From: Sediminispirochaeta smaragdinae DSM 11293
GTDB taxonomy: Bacteria; Spirochaetota; Spirochaetia; DSM-16054; Sediminispirochaetaceae
Length of the DNA: 64,000 nucleotides
NCBI RefSeq assembly: GCF_000143985.1
Contig: NC_014364.1
Span: 248,001-312,000, forward strand
Direction of reading: 5' to 3'
Shown: one piece after another, positions 22,892 through 32,194 of the stretch
Layout of the letters: the number at the start of each line of letters is the position of its first letter
How positions within the stretch are numbered: position 1 is the first letter of the stretch
Program-made: the position numbers and the translations under genes
Notes under the pieces: model-generated
Seen by the model: the letters and a program-made list of their open reading frames with translations, nothing else
Database searches by the model: none
What the model was told of the DNA's origin: nothing

Positions 22892-25800
22892 TTTTCCAGC
22901 AGCTCAAAAAGCTGATCAAGGCGGTAGTCGGCTTCTTCTTCCGCCACATGCCAGCGGCGTACTATCTCATATCCCAAGGCTCTGTCGTCGGGCATTGCCA
23001 GAACGGCAAGATACCAGAAAAGCTGTTGGAGGCTCTCCCCCCCGTACCAGCGGATTCCTTCGTATTCGTTAATGCCGCAGTACCGGGCCACTTCCGGTAT
23101 CGATAGTATCTGTTTGAGTCGCTCCGCAGGGGAACCTTGCAGCGTGAGCCTTGTCCAGTTTTCCAATCGCGGCAACAGGGAAATAAGGAGCCTGAGCTCT
23201 GGCAGGAACGGCTCGGCAACTCCTACCGCCAGCAGTGCTTCATCGAAGAGCTCGGGAAGAAGTAGCTCCTCAATTGCCTCGGCCGCATCGCAGAGTGCAA
23301 AGGTTCCGGCCTTTTCCGCCTTGCTGTCTAAAAGGCGCCAAAGAGGGGTTAAAAGCGCCTTTGCATAGAGTACAACGGCTGCTTCCGGTGCAATGGAAAG
23401 CCCCCGCAGTAGGTATCCCTCAGCCCCTGATGGCAGGGACGGCTCCTCTTCGGTCTTACAGGCAAGCAGAAGATCAAGCCTGATCATCTGATCCCTATAT
23501 TCTTCCTCTGCCGCAGTGATAGCGTCTCCATACCCGACCTGTCTGCATCCTGCCAGGAAAGCGCGGTAGTCTTCGATCGTATCGTCAAGAAGCGTAAGCA
23601 GGCTGGAGTCTCCGCTTCGAAAGGAGTCTTCAACCTGTGCAATGCGCTCTTTTGAAAGAAGGCGTCGGAAAGGCTCTCTTACCGGTGCCGCGCGTAGCTC
23701 TTTCTCCATTCGTTCTATATCCTTTGTTCCGCTTCCACCCAGCTTTTCGCAAAGATAACGGTATATACCTAAGCTATCGTACACTTCCCGAAAGTTTAAG
23801 AAGAGCTGGCTCTGATATCCTGCGAGAATCAGGCCGAATCCCTCACCGAAGAGATTTTTATTTTCTCTGATGAACCAGAGTCCCGATCGCTGCTCCTGAA
23901 AGATGAGAAACCAGTTGTCATCGCTTGTAAAGTCGAGATTTGCGGCAAGAAAGCCTGTTACCAGCTCTCTCCTTCCGTTTTCTCGACGACGGTTAACCGG
24001 GACCGATTCCGAAAAGCTCCCAGTGCTTGATTGATAACAGTTGTTGTATGCGACAATTGCGCGTTCTTCTCCCTTTTTATTCGACCAGACAAAAACATTT
24101 TCATTGACCCGCCCCTCTGTTTCGTGGAAATCGTAAAAATTGAAGTGCTCTACTTCGGCAAAGAGGCTGCGAATTCTGGTGAGGGGAAAAATCTCCCGCT
24201 CGTGGCGTTCGATAAGCATTCTGTCCGGTTCTTCGCTGAGATATGCTTTCCGAAATTCCATGCCGTATTTTTCACGAAACCCTTCGATCTGTCCGTGCCC
24301 GAACATGGGCAGGCCCGGCATAGCGGTCATCATGGTACAGACGCCGAAATACTTGTCGCCGTCGCCGAACTGAGCGTAGGCGGTATCTTCGTCCGGATTA
24401 TTCATGAAATTGACAAAACGCTTGAGAATTTCCGGATCGTACTCAAGGGTGTTTTTTATGGTTTGTCGATACTTTGCGTTTTCTTCATTTTTGAGCATGT
24501 TCATGAATGCGCTGTTATAGACTCTATGCATACCGAGGGTTCGAACGAAGTAGCCCTCCATCATCCAAAAGGCCTCGGCAAGGAGAAGAGTATCCGGCAC
24601 CTCGGCCGCAACCCTGTCCACTACCTCTCTCCAAAATTCCTCGGGAATCCGTTCGTGAAATTCCGTCTCATCGATTCCGAACCGGCTGCGGCTTGGAATA
24701 TCGCCGCCGTGCCCCGGTTGAGGGTACCAGAGCCGTTGAATGTGCTTCTTTGCAAGGGTCATAGCGGCGTCAAACCTGATGATGGGAAAGTTGCGAGCCA
24801 CATGCAGGATGGTCTGAATCACCACCTCCCTGACATGGGGATTGAGATAATCGAGCTGTGCGGTATCGTTCCACGGCATGCTTGTTCCGTCGTTACCATG
24901 ATAGATATAGCGACAGCTTCCAGAGCGTCGATCAACATACTGGAAGGTTACAGCGGCATCGCTTCTATCCCAGTAATGGTCCTCGAGGTGCACCTCGATA
25001 TCGGGGTGGTCCACGACGCTTTCTCCGCTGTAGGTATAGCCCGGAAAAGGAGGGGCACTGCATTGGATGAACCACTCGGGATGTTCGAAGAGCCAGTCGG
25101 AATCGAGCCCCGTATGGTTCGGAACCATGTCGCTGGCCAAGCGAATCCCTCTTTGTCTGCATCGCTCCCGCAGATTATCCAGGGCTTCCCATCCTCCCAG
25201 CTCCTCGGCAATTTCGTATCGTTTCAGACTGTAGGCCGATGCGGCCGCTTCCTGGTTCCCGCTCCACTGTTTTATTTTCCGACTTGCATCGCTTCGTTCC
25301 CATAGCCCAATGAGCCAAAGAGCGGTGAATCCTCGCTCTGCCAGAACATCGAGCTCCTGATCGGGAATCTGGTCCAGCCTGTGAATTTCACGGTGGTAGA
25401 ACCGAGAGAGCTGGTTAAGCCACACAAGCGTACTTTTTGCGATCAGAACCACTTCCGGCATCCAGTGACTATCACTTGAAAAGCGCTCATATTCTTCGCT
25501 TCCCTTTCTGAAGATGGGGATACGGCTTGGCCCTGGTCCCGGCGGGAAAAAAGGTCGTTGTTCTTCTTTTAGGTAGTCGATTCCTCGGAGGAGAAGCTCG
25601 AGAAAGGAGCCGAGAAGAGGACCCCAATGATCTCGGATGTATTCCAGCTGGGCAAGCAGATTATCCGGATAGTTTATGGCTGGGCTTCTGAGCATGTCCA
25701 TGAGATGAAGATTTCCGGGACCGAAGCCCTGTAGTTTACTAAAAAAGAGGTAACAACTGGCAATGACCTCTTGATAGGAGGTGTGGCGTTCGAGATCCCT

Positions 25801-26286
25801 GTCGCTGAAAAGGCCGCGCATAAAACGGGCGGCTCTGTTTTGATTTGTCAGCCAGAGGAGTAGTAACTCTTCAATCTGTTCTTCTTCGGTCCTTGCCGAG
25901 TGCGAGGGTTTGAAGAATTCCGTTTCGAAAGAAGAAAGGGTCGATTCGGTTTCCTTTCTCCCGGGGCTTTGTGCAAGATGTTTCAGCAGCTGGAGAGAAA
26001 CCTCTCCTCCGTTTTTTTCCGAGTAAAGCTTTATGATAATGTACTGGAAGGTCCTGATGAGTCCCAAGGCGAAGACGGAAGCAGTGGAGACTCGATGCTC
26101 GGGATATCGATCGGCCTTATTCTTCCGGTTGAGTAGCTGAGCTATCTCCTGGGCTTCTGCATAGGTGGTTCCAGGCTCTTTTTCCCTTCTTCCTTCCTTT
26201 TGTTCCGGGAAAAGGTCCGCGATTCGAAATTGCTCACGGGCCTTTACCGAGATGGGCATACCTTTCCTGTACTTTTCTACACTCAT
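22879..26286 (-). CDS. Very large GH13-type alpha-amylase family protein
   Basis: A 1135-residue protein with a GH13 catalytic domain at about 300-760. The four conserved regions are visible: DMVPNH (386-391), IRFDAAMT with nucleophile D506, LLAEAFW with acid/base E571, and FMNNPDED (627-634) where the transition-state Asp is expected. The first 300 residues are helical and unlike a known carbohydrate module; the last 350 are also helical and unassigned. There is no signal peptide, so it is cytoplasmic, perhaps acting on stored glucans or maltose/trehalose-type sugars. AAGGAGC precedes the ATG. No other glycogen gene is adjacent. Confidence 0.85.
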   Translation of the reverse strand: MSVEKYRKGMPISVKAREQFRIADLFPEQKEGRREKEPGTTYAEAQEIAQLLNRKNKADRYPEHRVSTASVFALGLIRTFQYIIIKLYSEKNGGEVSLQLLKHLAQSPGRKETESTLSSFETEFFKPSHSARTEEEQIEELLLLWLTNQNRAARFMRGLFSDRDLERHTSYQEVIASCYLFFSKLQGFGPGNLHLMDMLRSPAINYPDNLLAQLEYIRDHWGPLLGSFLELLLRGIDYLKEEQRPFFPPGPGPSRIPIFRKGSEEYERFSSDSHWMPEVVLIAKSTLVWLNQLSRFYHREIHRLDQIPDQELDVLAERGFTALWLIGLWERSDASRKIKQWSGNQEAAASAYSLKRYEIAEELGGWEALDNLRERCRQRGIRLASDMVPNHTGLDSDWLFEHPEWFIQCSAPPFPGYTYSGESVVDHPDIEVHLEDHYWDRSDAAVTFQYVDRRSGSCRYIYHGNDGTSMPWNDTAQLDYLNPHVREVVIQTILHVARNFPIIRFDAAMTLAKKHIQRLWYPQPGHGGDIPSRSRFGIDETEFHERIPEEFWREVVDRVAAEVPDTLLLAEAFWMMEGYFVRTLGMHRVYNSAFMNMLKNEENAKYRQTIKNTLEYDPEILKRFVNFMNNPDEDTAYAQFGDGDKYFGVCTMMTAMPGLPMFGHGQIEGFREKYGMEFRKAYLSEEPDRMLIERHEREIFPLTRIRSLFAEVEHFNFYDFHETEGRVNENVFVWSNKKGEERAIVAYNNCYQSSTGSFSESVPVNRRRENGRRELVTGFLAANLDFTSDDNWFLIFQEQRSGLWFIRENKNLFGEGFGLILAGYQSQLFLNFREVYDSLGIYRYLCEKLGGSGTKDIERMEKELRAAPVREPFRRLLSKERIAQVEDSFRSGDSSLLTLLDDTIEDYRAFLAGCRQVGYGDAITAAEEEYRDQMIRLDLLLACKTEEEPSLPSGAEGYLLRGLSIAPEAAVVLYAKALLTPLWRLLDSKAEKAGTFALCDAAEAIEELLLPELFDEALLAVGVAEPFLPELRLLISLLPRLENWTRLTLQGSPAERLKQILSIPEVARYCGINEYEGIRWYGGESLQQLFWYLAVLAMPDDRALGYEIVRRWHVAEEEADYRLDQLFELLENQAS

Positions 26287-26311
26287 GGGAACTGCTCCTT
26301 CCTTCGGACGG

Positions 26312-26890
26312 TTAGCTGTTCCGGTTCTGCTCGTTGTCCAGTTCTTTCAGAAGATCTCGCAGGCGGGCAGCTTCTTCATAATTTTCACTTTCTACGGCAA
26401 GTTTCAACTCATTTTCGAGGGACTCGCGTTCATTTTCCGTTCCTGCTGTTTCCCCGCCTTCAGTGGCCTGTTCGGTAATCGATGTAATGGGAATACCAGC
26501 CTCGTCTACAACCGCTTCGCTAATGAAGATGGGACACTTTGTCCGAACGGCGATACCCAATGCATCGGAAGGCCTCACATCCAACGTTATTTCTTCCTCT
26601 TCTTCCTTTTTCAGAAGGAGTTGGGCAAAGAAGGTTCCCTCGTTGAGGTTTGTGATCTCAACCCGATCTATTTCAACCGAAAGACTTTTTAGAAGAGTAA
26701 TGAATAAATCATGTGTCAATGGTCTCGGCATAGGAACGTTTCCCAGGCCGATGAGAATAGATTGAGTTTCCAATTGCCCTATAAAAATCGGAACGGCTAC
26801 TTCACTTCCGAGGGGACGGACAAGAACCGCGTTTCCCTGATCGGTTCGTGCAACCGTCCAGATTTCCGCTTCAACAAGCATCGATGCCAT
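26312..26890 (-). CDS. Bifunctional nuclease-type DUF151 protein with UVR motif
   Basis: A 192-residue protein with an N-terminal DUF151 domain (VEAEIWTVARTDQGNAVLV, then ITLDVRPSDALGIAVR, about residues 3-130), a short acidic linker, and a C-terminal UVR motif (LENELKLAVESENYEEAARLRDLLKEL in part) like that of UvrB/UvrC and Clp proteins. DUF151 proteins have reported DNase/RNase activity in plants and occur widely in bacteria; their role is uncertain. Of the stacked ATGs I chose 26890, 6 nt from AAAAGGGG. It follows the GH13 gene in gene order but has its own Shine-Dalgarno. Confidence 0.82.
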   Translation of the reverse strand: MASMLVEAEIWTVARTDQGNAVLVRPLGSEVAVPIFIGQLETQSILIGLGNVPMPRPLTHDLFITLLKSLSVEIDRVEITNLNEGTFFAQLLLKKEEEEEITLDVRPSDALGIAVRTKCPIFISEAVVDEAGIPITSITEQATEGGETAGTENERESLENELKLAVESENYEEAARLRDLLKELDNEQNRNS

Positions 26891-26963
26891 CATGAACCCC
26901 TTTTATGAAGCATATCCGATTTAGTGTGTGAATACAACACGGAGGTTTCCTTTTTGAATAGCT

Positions 26964-27503
26964 TTATGCCTTTGTCTCGTTCGTCGAGATTTTCTCGATT
27001 TCCTCCTGGGTTCGAAAGGTGAGGCTCGTACGATCCTTTACCACTCCGGGAAACGGAAGAAGTCTGTTGTGCATAACTGCATAAATACCAGGACTCGCAA
27101 CCTTAGCGGCAAAAAGGGCTTCGGTAATGTTCTGGAGAGCATCGGAATCCCGAAATTCATAGGGCCGCATGGCACCGGTCAGGATAATGGGGATGGTGGA
27201 ATCCTGGATGTTTTGGTAAATACACTCTCCGGTTTTCGACAGGGTATCGGTCCCGTGAACGATGATGATTGCATCGGAGACCGGGAGGGCGGCGCGAACC
27301 TCCCTGAGGATTAATTCGCGGTCGGCATCCACCATCTCCAGAGAATCCTTACTCATAACGGCCACATGACGAATGAAAAGATCCGGAAGTCTAAGTGATT
27401 TCAGGATGGTGTCCAATACCGTCCGTTCGTTTCGCAGGCTACCGGCGTGTTCATCATAGGTTTTGTCGATGGTCCCGCCGGTAGTGAGAATGGTTATCTT
27501 CAT
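26964..27503 (-). CDS. Short asparaginase-like protein
   Basis: A 179-residue protein matching only the N-terminal domain of L-asparaginase/glutaminase. TTGGTIDKTYDE with the catalytic Thr is at residues 7-18 and IIVHGTDTLSKTGE with the second Thr-Asp pair near residue 82. Full asparaginases are about 330 residues with a second domain; here the reading frame closes with a normal stop and charged tail, and such one-domain versions exist elsewhere. The ATG is 1 nt after the buk stop codon (TGACATG) without a Shine-Dalgarno, so translation probably depends on coupling to buk. Whether it hydrolyses asparagine is open. Confidence 0.78.
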   Translation of the reverse strand: MKITILTTGGTIDKTYDEHAGSLRNERTVLDTILKSLRLPDLFIRHVAVMSKDSLEMVDADRELILREVRAALPVSDAIIIVHGTDTLSKTGECIYQNIQDSTIPIILTGAMRPYEFRDSDALQNITEALFAAKVASPGIYAVMHNRLLPFPGVVKDRTSLTFRTQEEIEKISTNETKA

Positions 27504-27504
27504 G

Positions 27505-28575
27505 TCATTGATATTGTTGAACTTCGCTTTCTCCTGTCAAGGCTCTCAGTCCCGCATCTCTCAACGCCTCCAATTCATCTTCGCCCGGATAGATGAATAT
27601 TCGTCCGAGAAAACTGATTCTTTTATGAAGTATTTCCATAAGCCATTTGTCGTTGGCAAGCCCTCCTGTGAGAACGATTCCGTCGATCCGTCCTTCCAAT
27701 ACCGTTGCATGAGCTCCGATCTCTTTAGCAACCTGGTAGGCAAGGGTTCGAAAAAGCAAATTCGCCTTGGCATCTCCGGCGGCCGCTCTGTTTGCTACCT
27801 CTTTCCCATTGGATGTTCCCAGGTAGGCCTGAAAACCGCCGCCGCCCTTGATCATTTTTTGAATTTCCTGTTTGGTTTTTGTTCCCGAAAAACAGAGATC
27901 CACCAGCTGCCCTACCGGAAGCCCCCCTGAGCGTTCGGTGGAGAAGGGGCCTTCACCGTTGAGAGCGTTGTTTACGTCGATAACCCGACCCTCTACATGG
28001 CTGCCGACGGAAATTCCTCCTCCTATATGGGCCACAATGAGACGGCATTCCTCGTATTTTTTTCCCATTTCGCCGGCGGCTCTCCTTGCTGTTGCTTTCT
28101 GGTTAAGTGCATGAAAGATGGACCGGCGGGGGAACTCTGGGTGACCGGAAATACGTGCTTCATCACACATTTCGTCTACCACCACGGGATCTGCTATGAA
28201 AGCGGGGGCTTTCGATTTTTTCGCCATTTCAAAGGCCATGATTCCTCCGAGATTGCATGCATGCTGGCCTGAAACTCCGATTTGTAAATCCCGCAACATA
28301 AGCTCGTTGACAGCCCAGACCCCGCCGCGGATCGGTTTGAGAAGGCCTCCCCGACCGATGACCGCATCGAACCCGGCCGGATCGATCCCTTCCTCACGAA
28401 GGACCGACAGAATCAGATTTGTACGAAATTCAAACTGATCGGTGATGGCTTCAAAAGGAGCGAGTTCTTCAGCCGTGTGCTCCATAGAGCGGGAAAACAG
28501 TGTTTTCGTTCCTTCATACACGGCGAATTTTGTTGTCGAACTACCCGGATTGATGACAAGGGTTCTTTTGTTCAT
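27505..28575 (-). CDS. buk: Butyrate kinase
   Basis: Converts butyryl phosphate and ADP to butyrate and ATP (or the reverse, or branched-chain acyl equivalents) in the cytoplasm. The 356-residue ASKHA-fold protein has VINPGSSTTKFAVYEG at the start, the HALNQKATARRAA segment, LIVAHIGGGISVGSH, and the IVLTGGLANDKW region near the C terminus. These match butyrate kinase rather than acetate kinase, which is about 400 residues. Its usual partner phosphotransbutyrylase is not in the window. AGGGGA lies 6-7 nt before the ATG. The short asparaginase follows immediately. Confidence 0.93.
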   Translation of the reverse strand: MNKRTLVINPGSSTTKFAVYEGTKTLFSRSMEHTAEELAPFEAITDQFEFRTNLILSVLREEGIDPAGFDAVIGRGGLLKPIRGGVWAVNELMLRDLQIGVSGQHACNLGGIMAFEMAKKSKAPAFIADPVVVDEMCDEARISGHPEFPRRSIFHALNQKATARRAAGEMGKKYEECRLIVAHIGGGISVGSHVEGRVIDVNNALNGEGPFSTERSGGLPVGQLVDLCFSGTKTKQEIQKMIKGGGGFQAYLGTSNGKEVANRAAAGDAKANLLFRTLAYQVAKEIGAHATVLEGRIDGIVLTGGLANDKWLMEILHKRISFLGRIFIYPGEDELEALRDAGLRALTGESEVQQYQ

Positions 28576-28643
28576 TTTATTGTCCCCTATTTCATTATGG
28601 TGAACACATTATGCAGGGGAATGCTTAATGAGGCAACGATATT

Positions 28644-29225
28644 CTACAATAATTGTTCTTTAAAAGCCGATATGCTTGCATGCCCTTCGGTGAAGAGTTT
28701 CTCCAGGAAAGGAGCCGTCCTCTTAAGGTATTTCGGCAGTAACAGCTCTTCGTCTTCGGAAAAACGGGAGAGAACCCATGATGATACAGTGCCTCGTGGC
28801 GGTCGGCCGACCCCCAACCTGAGCCTGAGAAAATCGGAGCTGCCCGTCTGCTGGTTAATCGAGCGGAGGCCGTTGTGCCCTGCCGTTCCGCCGCCGCGTT
28901 TTAGTTCGATCGTTCCAAAGGGAAGCTCTATCTCATCGTGCACGACCAAAAGGTTGCTCCCCTCTTTTTTGGGGTCGATCTTAAAAAAGGAGCAGGCTGA
29001 CGATACCGAATCTCCGCTTTTGTTCATATAGGTTTCGGGAAAAAGGAGGACTTCCCGATATGTACCCGTTTTTATGTCGGCCCACCTTCCGTGAAATTTC
29101 TTTTGAAAGCGAAGATCTACGATACTAGGAATCGCTTCTGCTGCCATCCAGGCGAGATTGTGCCTTGTTTTTGCATACATTTTGCCCGGATTTCCCAAAA
29201 ACACGGTGAGATTGATTGTCGACAT
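28644..29225 (-). CDS. pth: Peptidyl-tRNA hydrolase
   Basis: Recycles peptidyl-tRNA dropped by ribosomes. The 193-residue protein has the Pth signature FLGNPGKMYAKTRHNLAWM with the catalytic His (about residue 22), FPETYMNKSGDSV, LVVHDEIELPFGTIELKRGGGTAGHNGLRSI, and FLRLRLGVGRPPRG. AGGAG is 6 nt before the ATG. The gene diverges from the lipase gene across a 40-nt gap. Confidence 0.95.
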   Translation of the reverse strand: MSTINLTVFLGNPGKMYAKTRHNLAWMAAEAIPSIVDLRFQKKFHGRWADIKTGTYREVLLFPETYMNKSGDSVSSACSFFKIDPKKEGSNLLVVHDEIELPFGTIELKRGGGTAGHNGLRSINQQTGSSDFLRLRLGVGRPPRGTVSSWVLSRFSEDEELLLPKYLKRTAPFLEKLFTEGHASISAFKEQLL

Positions 29226-29265
29226 ATCATTCTCCTATGCTATATGGTGATGAGGATAAGAGAAT

Positions 29266-30453
29266 ATGGAAATGAGAGCAAGCGGGCGTCCTATACGAAA
29301 CAACTTCCCCATTGTCCTTGTGTACGGCTTCATGGGGTACGTTGAGCTTCCTTTTTCCGGCTTCCACCATTGGGGCGGAACCATAGACCTGGCCGAAGAG
29401 CTCCGAAAGGCGGGATATACGGTATACGTAGCCCCCATTGGCCCTGTATCGAGCCTCCATGATCGGGCATGTGAGTTATATTCCTTCATAAAGGGGGGAA
29501 GGGTGGACTATGGTGCTGCCCATTCCGCCGCCGCCGGCCATAATCGATGGGGCAGGAATTATCCGGGGGTTTTCCCCCAGTGGGGTGAGTTCGATCCGAA
29601 TAGCGGTAGCCCCCGCAAGGTCCATCTGATCTGCCACAGCATGGGAGGACAAACCGCCCGTGTATTGGCACACCTGCTCGGCGACCGGGAGTGGATCGCT
29701 TCGGTTTTTACCATCTCCACCCCTCACGACGGAACAACTCTGACCTACCGTTACCACGATCCCGGGAGGATGATAAAGCTCTTTGCCTCTTTACTTGTCT
29801 TACAGAGTGATAAACAGGATGATCCTGTTTTTGATATGCAGTTGGAGCATTGGAAGGGGGCAACGGAACCGGGAGAGACCCTTTCCGCCTTTCTTGAGCG
29901 GGTAATCAAGGACGATGCATGGTTGGGAACAAAGGATTTTGGCTTTTACGATCTTACACCAAAGGGTGCGGCGGAAATAAACAGGGAGACTCCGGCCCTT
30001 CCTGGTATCTATTACTTTTCGCTTGCCACTAGTCGGACCCAATATGATGAAAAGCGTGATCGATGGATACCGGCACCGGGTATGCTGCTTCCTCTTCGTA
30101 GTACGGCTCGATCCATCGGCTCTTGCATCCCGGAAAGCGGAAAGGATTCCTTATGGGAAGGAACGGATGCCTCATGGCGGGAGAACGACGGATTAGTCAA
30201 CACCATCAGTATGGATGGCCCATCTCTTTCTTCCTGCGATCCAATTCGACGCTGGTCCCTGGACCGAATGGAAGTTCCTGATGTGGGAGTGTGGAATTTC
30301 CTCGGTACCCTTGGTTTGGATCATTGGCAGGTCCATCTTCAATTGCCTGTTGGGAGCACCTGTCCCGAGGGCTACGATTCGCTTCTTGATTATTATATCG
30401 ATATCTGTTCCTTTCTCAGGGCTCTTCCCCCCGTCCCCATCATAGGCGGCTAA
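29266..30453 (+). CDS. Family I.5-type lipase
   Basis: An alpha/beta hydrolase of 395 residues resembling the Geobacillus/Staphylococcus lipases. It opens with PIVLVYGFMGYVELPFSGFHHWGG (in part), has the nucleophile elbow CHSMGGQTAR, a family-typical TISTPHDGTTL, the ENDGLVNTISMDGP segment that precedes the catalytic Asp/His region, and DHWQVH near the C terminus. Related enzymes are secreted and bind zinc and calcium. Here no signal peptide is visible, so it may be intracellular or exported in an unrecognised way. GAGGATAAGAG precedes the ATG. The stop overlaps the convergent yigZ by 4 nt. Confidence 0.85.
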   Translation: MEMRASGRPIRNNFPIVLVYGFMGYVELPFSGFHHWGGTIDLAEELRKAGYTVYVAPIGPVSSLHDRACELYSFIKGGRVDYGAAHSAAAGHNRWGRNYPGVFPQWGEFDPNSGSPRKVHLICHSMGGQTARVLAHLLGDREWIASVFTISTPHDGTTLTYRYHDPGRMIKLFASLLVLQSDKQDDPVFDMQLEHWKGATEPGETLSAFLERVIKDDAWLGTKDFGFYDLTPKGAAEINRETPALPGIYYFSLATSRTQYDEKRDRWIPAPGMLLPLRSTARSIGSCIPESGKDSLWEGTDASWRENDGLVNTISMDGPSLSSCDPIRRWSLDRMEVPDVGVWNFLGTLGLDHWQVHLQLPVGSTCPEGYDSLLDYYIDICSFLRALPPVPIIGG

Positions 30454-31064
30454 GCTGAACCGCTGCTGTCCTTGTCGAGAATTTCAAGGGTTGATCTGCC
30501 TGCACTGATCTCGCTGACCACCCCCGCAGCCCAATCGGCATCCTTGCTGGCGATCTTGCCCGTGATGATAACCTGCTCCATAAAGGTCTCTTTCGGTGGC
30601 TCCAGGAGCAATGGTCCAAGCTCTTTTTTTATTGGCTCATATTGATCGTAGGAAAGAACTACTCTGAAACTGATGCTTTCAATCAAAGGCCGTGTCGGTA
30701 GGACCTTGAGCACCGCCTGAGCCGCTTCGGTGTAGGCCTTTACCAACCCTCCGGTTCCCAATTTTGTGCCTCCAAAGTAACGAACGACCATTACCAGAAG
30801 GTTGTCGATACCGCTGCCTCTGACCACCTCAAGTACGGGCCTGCCCGCAGTTCCTTTTGGTTCCCGGTCGTCACTCATACCGAAGATATCACCTCCTGAG
30901 GTGACAAAGGCATGGACGACATGATTTGCTCCTGGATGAAGCTCCCTTGTCTCTTTGATGCGCCGACGGACCTCCTCGGCACCGGAGACCCGCTGTGCCA
31001 GGGCGATGAAACGGCTTTTCTTGATCTCAATTTCGGCCTCGGCAGCTTCTTTGGGTTCAAGCAT
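30450..31064 (-). CDS. yigZ: YigZ/IMPACT family protein
   Basis: A 204-residue protein of the UPF0029/IMPACT family. The N-terminal IMPACT domain carries KKSRFIALAQRV and the hallmark VRYFGGTKLGTGGLVKAYTEAA, and a C-terminal DUF1949 domain follows (YDQYEPIKKELG onward). The eukaryotic relative modulates Gcn2; the bacterial role is unclear, possibly translation-linked. I start it at ATG 31064 because GGGAGG lies 4 nt upstream. This overlaps the end of the aldo/keto reductase gene by 8 nt and implies coupled translation. Confidence 0.88.
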   Translation of the reverse strand: MLEPKEAAEAEIEIKKSRFIALAQRVSGAEEVRRRIKETRELHPGANHVVHAFVTSGGDIFGMSDDREPKGTAGRPVLEVVRGSGIDNLLVMVVRYFGGTKLGTGGLVKAYTEAAQAVLKVLPTRPLIESISFRVVLSYDQYEPIKKELGPLLLEPPKETFMEQVIITGKIASKDADWAAGVVSEISAGRSTLEILDKDSSGSA

Positions 31065-32016
31065 GCTTCCTCCCATGGCCGAAGATGTTGTCCTGTGCCG
31101 AAAAATCCGCAAGCTCTTCGCATGCTTTTCTAAAACGCAGAGAGATTGTTTCCAAATTTGCCTCGGTTTGCGGGGGCAGCATGAAGGATCGGGCGGCTGC
31201 GGCCTCCTCTACCTGCTTTCTGTTTCTGGCACCGACGACGACGGCCTGGAGAAAGGGCCGCGATAGACTCCAGGCCAGGGCGAGCCCGGCGGGTGGAACT
31301 CCTATGTTGTCGGCCTCATGTTCGAAGGATTCGAGAAAACGGCTCAGGGCCCCGGAAAGGATAGGATCCATCGGAAGCAGCTTGTTTCGCCTGTCATCTT
31401 TGTTGCTGTGAATCTTTTCAAAGGATCCTGCAAGGAGTCCCTGGGCAAGGGGGGCATAGGCTATAACCGGGATGTTGTGCTCTCTGCACCACGGAATGAT
31501 GCCCCCTTCGGCGTGGCGCCAAAGAAGGGAGTGGCCTATCTGGCAGGCATCGATCTTTCCCACCGTCAGAACCTTATCCGCCTGCTCCACAGTGAAATTG
31601 CTTAGACCGATTCCTGCAATACTGCCTTTGCGACGTTCACTTTCAAGAGCCTCCATCATCGGCCTCGGATCCTCTCCCTCTTTAGGCCAGTGGATGTAGA
31701 GCAGATCGATGCTCTCACGAAACAGTCGTCTCCGGCTCAATGCTATTCGCTTTTCCACCGATGAAGGGGGACAGGGAAAAAGCTTTGTCGCCAGAAAAAG
31801 CTCGTCGTTCCTTTTTCTCAGACGTTGGCCGATCAATTGCTCGGCTCTGCCGTTCCCGTACACCTGCGCCGTGTCGAAATGAATGATGCCTGCCCGCAGG
31901 GCCGCATCTATTGCCTTCAGACTTTCTTTCCTCTGCTGGCCGGGCCAGTAAGGATCATCTCCGAATTGCCAGGTCCCGATTCCCAATCCTCCCGGGATCT
32001 TGCATTTTTCTCCCAT
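31057..32016 (-). CDS. Aldo/keto reductase
   Basis: An NADPH-dependent reductase of the TIM-barrel AKR family, 319 residues. The catalytic tetrad is visible: D and Y in IHFDTAQVYGNG, K in FLATKLFPCP, and H in DLLYIHWP. Later motifs GIGLSNF and the cofactor-binding VVVGARNRKQVEEAAA are also present. The physiological substrate cannot be told. A TAAACT sequence ends 6 nt before the ATG and there is no Shine-Dalgarno, so it may be leaderless, though the -35 is poor. It is the first gene of a two-gene unit with yigZ. Confidence 0.9.
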   Translation of the reverse strand: MGEKCKIPGGLGIGTWQFGDDPYWPGQQRKESLKAIDAALRAGIIHFDTAQVYGNGRAEQLIGQRLRKRNDELFLATKLFPCPPSSVEKRIALSRRRLFRESIDLLYIHWPKEGEDPRPMMEALESERRKGSIAGIGLSNFTVEQADKVLTVGKIDACQIGHSLLWRHAEGGIIPWCREHNIPVIAYAPLAQGLLAGSFEKIHSNKDDRRNKLLPMDPILSGALSRFLESFEHEADNIGVPPAGLALAWSLSRPFLQAVVVGARNRKQVEEAAAARSFMLPPQTEANLETISLRFRKACEELADFSAQDNIFGHGRKHA

Positions 32017-32063
32017 TTCGCTAGTTTATCATAAAAATATGGTGTGAACAGCGCCTTTGCCCG

Positions 32064-32092
32064 TTGATCTTTCCTCATTCTATCGCTATAAA
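32064..32092 (+). promoter_or_regulatory. Promoter of the lytic transglycosylase gene
   Basis: TTGATC (32064-32069), a 17-nt spacer and TATAAA (32087-32092). Transcription should start near 32099, which rules out in-frame starts further upstream. Confidence 0.65.
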
Positions 32093-32194
32093 TGGAGCCC
32101 GAAAATCCCGAACAGCACAGATTTTCCACCGCTTTTCATCAGTTTCGGGTACATATTTTTGTTACCTTTGAAGATTGATTTAAGGAGGCCCACC

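Noticed and set aside
24031-25305. A 424-codon open frame on the + strand opposite the GH13 gene
   Set aside because: Its translation shows no domain, it has no Shine-Dalgarno or promoter, and it is the antisense shadow of a gene with clear GH13 motifs.
32057-32167. Upstream in-frame extension of the lytic transglycosylase
   Set aside because: A good promoter at 32064-32092 lies within it, so it cannot be translated from that transcript.
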